From Bacteroidota bacterium (lineage in GTDB: Bacteria; Bacteroidota; Bacteroidia; Bacteroidales; JAADJA01): DNA of 10,056 bases. This document shows positions 7,127 to 10,056 of the stretch, in pieces. The notes beneath the pieces were generated by a model. The model saw only the letters and a program-made list of their open reading frames with translations, made no database searches and was not told the DNA's origin. The first letter of the stretch is position 1. Each line of letters starts with the position of its first letter. The position numbers were made by a program, and so were the translations under genes. The DNA lies in the NCBI GenBank assembly GCA_024278155.1, contig JAJRTT010000473.1, positions 1 to 10,056 of the forward strand, read 5' to 3'.

Positions 7127-8328
7127 AAATTAAAAATATATCCCTGCTTATTTTGAGCAGTTTGCTTATTGTTGCCTGCAATTCGGGTAACGGTAAGCCA
7201 GAGGGTGAACATAAGAGCGAAGTACATCAGGATAATACGGTTTCCCTCACCCTTCAACAAATGAAGGCGATCGGCCTGAAGCTCGGGAAAATGGAAAAAC
7301 AGAACCTGAGCACCACTGTCAAATCAAATGGCAGAACAAAACTGCCGCCCCAAAATAAAGCCAATGTAAGTACGCTTGTGAGGGGGGCGGTTAAAAACAT
7401 CTTTGTAATTGAGGGCGATTTTGTGAAGAAAGGGCAAATACTGGCAACACTCGAACACCCGGATATTGTAGATATGCAGCAGCAATACCTCGAAAACGTG
7501 AACAATCTGGAATTCCTTGAACAGGATTACAAGCGGAAGAAAAAACTGTTTGAAGAAAAAGTAGGCTCGGGAAAAGATTATCAAAAGGTGTTTTCGGAAT
7601 ACAGTACTGCCAAATCAATTGCCATCGGGCTAAAAGAAAAACTTAAAATGCTTGGTATCAGCATAGAATCTGTAGAAAAAGGCAACATCACCTCTGTCAT
7701 CAATATAGTTTCACCCATACAGGGGTATGTGCGCTCCGTTGAAGTAAATATTGGTTCATTTGTGGAACCCAATCGCGACATGTTTGAAATTGTTGACAAC
7801 AGCCAGATACATGCCGATTTGCTTGTTTATGAGAAGGACATCCCAAAAATTCAAATCGGGCAAAATGTGCATTTTAATATTTCCAATATTTCCGGAAGGG
7901 AGTTGAAAGGAACTATTTTTTCAGTCGGAAAAGCTTACGAGGATGATGCCAGGGCAATAACGGTACATGCGTATATTGAAAATGCCGAAAACAAGATCAT
8001 TCCAGGTATGTATGTCAATGCCCATATTATGGTTGACAGTGTCACGACCGATGTCCTTCCCGAAGCAGCGCTTGCGGTCGAAGGTGATAAATACTTCATT
8101 TTCATTAAGACAGAAGCCGAAGAAGATGCGCAAAAAGACGAGAACAGCCCTGATAAAGAAGAAAGATGGTTTTTTGAAAAAACAGAAATTATACCCGGCA
8201 TCAGAAACAATGGCTTTGTGGAAATCAAGTTGTTGAAACCATTGAATGAACCCGCCGAAATAGCAATTAATGCAGCTTATTACCTTTTGGCCGAAATGGG
8301 TAAAGGTGAAACCGAACATGAACATTAA
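7123..8328 (+). CDS. czcB: CzcB/CusB-type periplasmic adaptor lipoprotein (cassette B)
   Basis: A 401-residue membrane fusion protein, the same length as and nearly gap-free with the cassette A adaptor. The lipoprotein signal ends IVAC with Cys19. The order is: lipoyl half (about 84-116, EHPD), helical hairpin (117-182), second lipoyl half (INIVSPIQGYV at 193-203), beta-barrel (228-305) and membrane-proximal domain, ending GETEHEH. The two His-rich zones of the other copy are reduced: the N-terminal linker keeps only H30 and H35, and the 338-347 loop is acidic and polar (DENSPDKEER) with no histidine. It should connect the RND pump at 3944 to an outer-membrane channel, which this cassette lacks in the window. 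The start codon overlaps the pump stop by four bases. Confidence 0.95.
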   Translation: MKIKNISLLILSSLLIVACNSGNGKPEGEHKSEVHQDNTVSLTLQQMKAIGLKLGKMEKQNLSTTVKSNGRTKLPPQNKANVSTLVRGAVKNIFVIEGDFVKKGQILATLEHPDIVDMQQQYLENVNNLEFLEQDYKRKKKLFEEKVGSGKDYQKVFSEYSTAKSIAIGLKEKLKMLGISIESVEKGNITSVINIVSPIQGYVRSVEVNIGSFVEPNRDMFEIVDNSQIHADLLVYEKDIPKIQIGQNVHFNISNISGRELKGTIFSVGKAYEDDARAITVHAYIENAENKIIPGMYVNAHIMVDSVTTDVLPEAALAVEGDKYFIFIKTEAEEDAQKDENSPDKEERWFFEKTEIIPGIRNNGFVEIKLLKPLNEPAEIAINAAYYLLAEMGKGETEHEH

Positions 8329-8339
8329 AGAAAAAAACA

Positions 8340-8672
8340 ATGAAAGAAATAAAAGCATTCGTAAGACCAAATAAAGTGAACGAAATTGTACACCATCTGA
8401 AAGAAGCCGGATTCGAAAACATAACTATCTCTGTCGCTGAAGGAACGGGTAAGTTTCAGGATGAGAAAAAAGCATTTGTATCACAAAAGTTTTCGATTAC
8501 CGACAGCGAGATTACAAAACTCGAAATGGTTGTGAAAAAGAAAGATGTGCAGGCCATTGTCGGCATCATTTCCGAATACGGTAAAACAATCCATCCCGGC
8601 GACGGGATCATATATGTATCTGATGTAGAAAAGGCTTATCGCGTGAAAACCGGTTTGAAGAACGGGTTTTAA
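8340..8672 (+). CDS. PII-like signalling protein linked to metal efflux (copy 2)
   Basis: A 110-residue PII-superfamily protein, 82% identical in residues to copy 1 at 3063. It begins MKEIKAFIRPNKVNE, closer to the classic PII start (RPxK) than copy 1, and keeps GTGK (35-38), HPGDG (85-89) and RVKTG (101-105), where copy 1 has RVKTA. The T-loop is short and non-canonical. It starts 11 bases after the adaptor stop, the same spacing as in cassette A, and is followed after 35 bases by the ATPase. Residues 46-90 are nearly identical to copy 1, and much of that stretch is identical in DNA as well, so the two proteins might form mixed trimers. The ligand is unknown; regulation of metal efflux is inferred from context. 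Confidence 0.87.
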   Translation: MKEIKAFVRPNKVNEIVHHLKEAGFENITISVAEGTGKFQDEKKAFVSQKFSITDSEITKLEMVVKKKDVQAIVGIISEYGKTIHPGDGIIYVSDVEKAYRVKTGLKNGF

Positions 8673-8707
8673 TTCCCGGCCTGCTCAAGGCCCTTAATGT
8701 TATTGAA

Positions 8708-10056
8708 ATGGAAAAATACAACCTGAAAAACCTGAGCTGTGCTTCCTGTGCGGCAAAAGTCGAAGGCAGCCTCGCCAAGCTTGAAGAGGTCAAGTTCGTT
8801 TCGGTCAACTTTGCAACAGCTTCGATGACCATCGAGACGGACGACCTTGAAAAAGTGAAAAGAAAGGTCCTTGAGGTGGAGCCTGAAGTTGAAATAGAGG
8901 CCATTGGTAAAAAAGATGGGGAAGCGGCACAAAGTGTATTGGCCGAAAACAAATGGACAATCATTAAAGTAGGTGTTGGCCTCCTCCTCTTGCTCATCGG
9001 GCTGTTTTTTGAAGATGGGCTGCACGGTACGCCCGGGCACTTTGCCGAATATCTTGTTTTTGTAACGGCCTACCTCGTTTCGGGATGGGGTGTTTTGCGG
9101 ATGGCAGTGAAGAACATAACAAAAGGCCAGGTTTTCAATGAGCATTTTTTAATGTCAATCGCAACCCTGGGCGCTTTTGCCATACACCAAATGCCCGAGG
9201 CCGTGGCGGTCATGCTGTTTTATATCGTTGGCGAACTGTTCCAGGATATTGCGGTCAACCGCTCCCGGAAGTCCATCAAGTCGCTGCTTGAAATAAAGCC
9301 CGATTACGCCAACCTGAAAACCAATGGCGATGTCAAAAAAGTACCGCCCGATGATGTGAAGATCGGTGATGTGATCGTTGTAAGGGCCGGGGAAAAAATC
9401 CCTTTGGACGGAATTGTTACCAATGGGAGTTCTTTTGTGGATACCTCGGCCCTAACCGGTGAAAGTGTCCCCCGCCTGATCAGGGAAAAGGGTGAAGTGT
9501 TGGCGGGCATGATCAACCAATCGGGTTTGATTACCCTAAAGGTCACAAAACTTTTCGGGGAATCCTCTATTTCTAAAATACTTGAAATGGTGGAGAATGC
9601 AACGGCCAAAAAAGCTGAGACCGAAAAATTCATTACAACTTTTGCAAAGTATTACACGCCCGTGGTGGTGTTCGGTTCCCTGGCCCTGGCGGTACTGCCC
9701 CCTCTTTTTATCGAAGGTGCTACTTTTAGCGACTGGATATACCGTGCGCTCGTGGTACTGGTCATTTCCTGTCCATGTGCATTGGTCATCAGTATTCCAT
9801 TGGGTTATTTTGGTGGGATCGGTGGTGCTTCCCGAAAAGGTATCCTTGTGAAAGGCTCTAATTTCCTCGATGCGCTCACACAGGTAAAAACCGTGGTGTT
9901 CGATAAAACCGGAACATTGACGAAAGGTGAATTCAAGGTGTCCGAAATAAGCCCGGTCAAAGGCTTTACCAAAGAAACAATCCTTGAATATGCTGCCTAT
10001 GCCGAATATAACTCGAACCACCCCATAGCGAAGTCGCTGCTGGAAAGTTATAACAA
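8708..10056 (+). CDS. cadA: P1B-type metal-transporting ATPase, Zn/Cd/Pb class (3' end outside window)
   Basis: The frame is open from the ATG at 8708 to the window edge: 449 residues plus two bases, about two-thirds of a usual 620-700. The order is: one heavy-metal-associated domain with CASC (C11, C14); membrane segments at about 84-101, 113-131 and 145-175; the actuator domain with TGES (250-253); two further membrane segments with the metal-binding CPC (355-357); the phosphorylation site DKTGT with D399; and the start of the nucleotide-binding domain with the HP motif (H438, P439). CPCALVIS followed by IPLGYFGG resembles ZntA/CadA exporters, not the CPCALGLATP of copper ATPases. It would pump Zn(II), Cd(II) or Pb(II) from cytoplasm to periplasm, feeding the RND system. 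The remaining specificity residues in TM7 and TM8 are outside the window. It probably shares the cassette B transcript; its ribosome binding site is weak. Confidence 0.94.
   Translation, partial: MEKYNLKNLSCASCAAKVEGSLAKLEEVKFVSVNFATASMTIETDDLEKVKRKVLEVEPEVEIEAIGKKDGEAAQSVLAENKWTIIKVGVGLLLLLIGLFFEDGLHGTPGHFAEYLVFVTAYLVSGWGVLRMAVKNITKGQVFNEHFLMSIATLGAFAIHQMPEAVAVMLFYIVGELFQDIAVNRSRKSIKSLLEIKPDYANLKTNGDVKKVPPDDVKIGDVIVVRAGEKIPLDGIVTNGSSFVDTSALTGESVPRLIREKGEVLAGMINQSGLITLKVTKLFGESSISKILEMVENATAKKAETEKFITTFAKYYTPVVVFGSLALAVLPPLFIEGATFSDWIYRALVVLVISCPCALVISIPLGYFGGIGGASRKGILVKGSNFLDALTQVKTVVFDKTGTLTKGEFKVSEISPVKGFTKETILEYAAYAEYNSNHPIAKSLLESYN

Noticed and set aside
7967..8236. Plus-strand frame inside the second adaptor
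   Set aside because: Out of frame with a clearly conserved protein, low complexity and rich in Lys; no sign of a real product.
8666..8690. CGGG...CCCG pairing at the end of the second PII-like gene as a terminator
   Set aside because: The stem is only 4-5 pairs and no T-run follows; a similar weak pairing at the end of the first PII-like gene probably reflects common descent of the two genes.
8608..9145. Minus-strand frames over the ATPase start
   Set aside because: The + strand encodes an intact metal-binding domain and membrane helices here, so these are shadows.
9582..9851. Plus-strand 89-codon frame inside the ATPase
   Set aside because: Overlaps the CPC region in another frame; Trp-rich and without known motifs.

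Overview
The window is a heavy-metal efflux locus from a member of the Bacteroidota. Four things point there: the RND pump is fused to a TolC-type outer-membrane factor, the adaptors are lipoproteins, the translation starts are A-rich with weak ribosome binding sites, and the gene content is typical of that phylum. A palindromic repeat of the GCACGGCCGTGC...CTCTAC kind at about 1757-1796 resembles intergenic repeats I associate with marine or anaerobic Bacteroidota (Marinilabiliales-like). That narrower placement is a guess. All genes lie on the + strand. I see no rRNA, tRNA, CRISPR, transposase or integrase.

Layout. Cassette A (1-3395) holds the 3' part of an RND pump fused in frame to an outer-membrane factor (1-1752), a palindromic intergenic repeat (1757-1814), a CzcB/CusB-type lipoprotein adaptor (1846-3051) and a small PII-like protein (3063-3395). 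A short secreted His/Cys-rich protein follows (3424-3810), then a 133-base intergenic region with an inverted repeat and a weak promoter candidate. Cassette B (3944 to the window end) repeats the scheme: a complete RND pump of 1060 residues without the outer-membrane part (3944-7126), a second lipoprotein adaptor overlapping it by ATGA (7123-8328), a second PII-like protein (8340-8672), and the first 449 residues of a P1B-type metal ATPase of the Zn/Cd/Pb class, cut by the window edge (8708-10056).

How the genes may work together. The ATPase would move metal from cytoplasm to periplasm. The RND pump and adaptor would collect periplasmic metal and pass it through the outer-membrane channel to the outside. 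Cassette B has no outer-membrane factor in this window, so it may borrow the one encoded in cassette A. That domain carries its own internal signal peptide and a plausible internal start. The PII-like proteins probably sense nucleotide or metal state and act on the pump; this role is inferred from repeated gene linkage. Sequence features (no copper-type methionines at two recalled positions in the RND pump, CPCALVIS in the ATPase) favour divalent metals such as Zn, Cd or Co over Cu/Ag.

The most notable sequence signal is a 122-base stretch shared by the two PII-like genes (115/122 identical, with perfect runs of 33 and 65 bases). It is flanked on both sides by sequence only about 72% identical, which looks like gene conversion between the cassettes.
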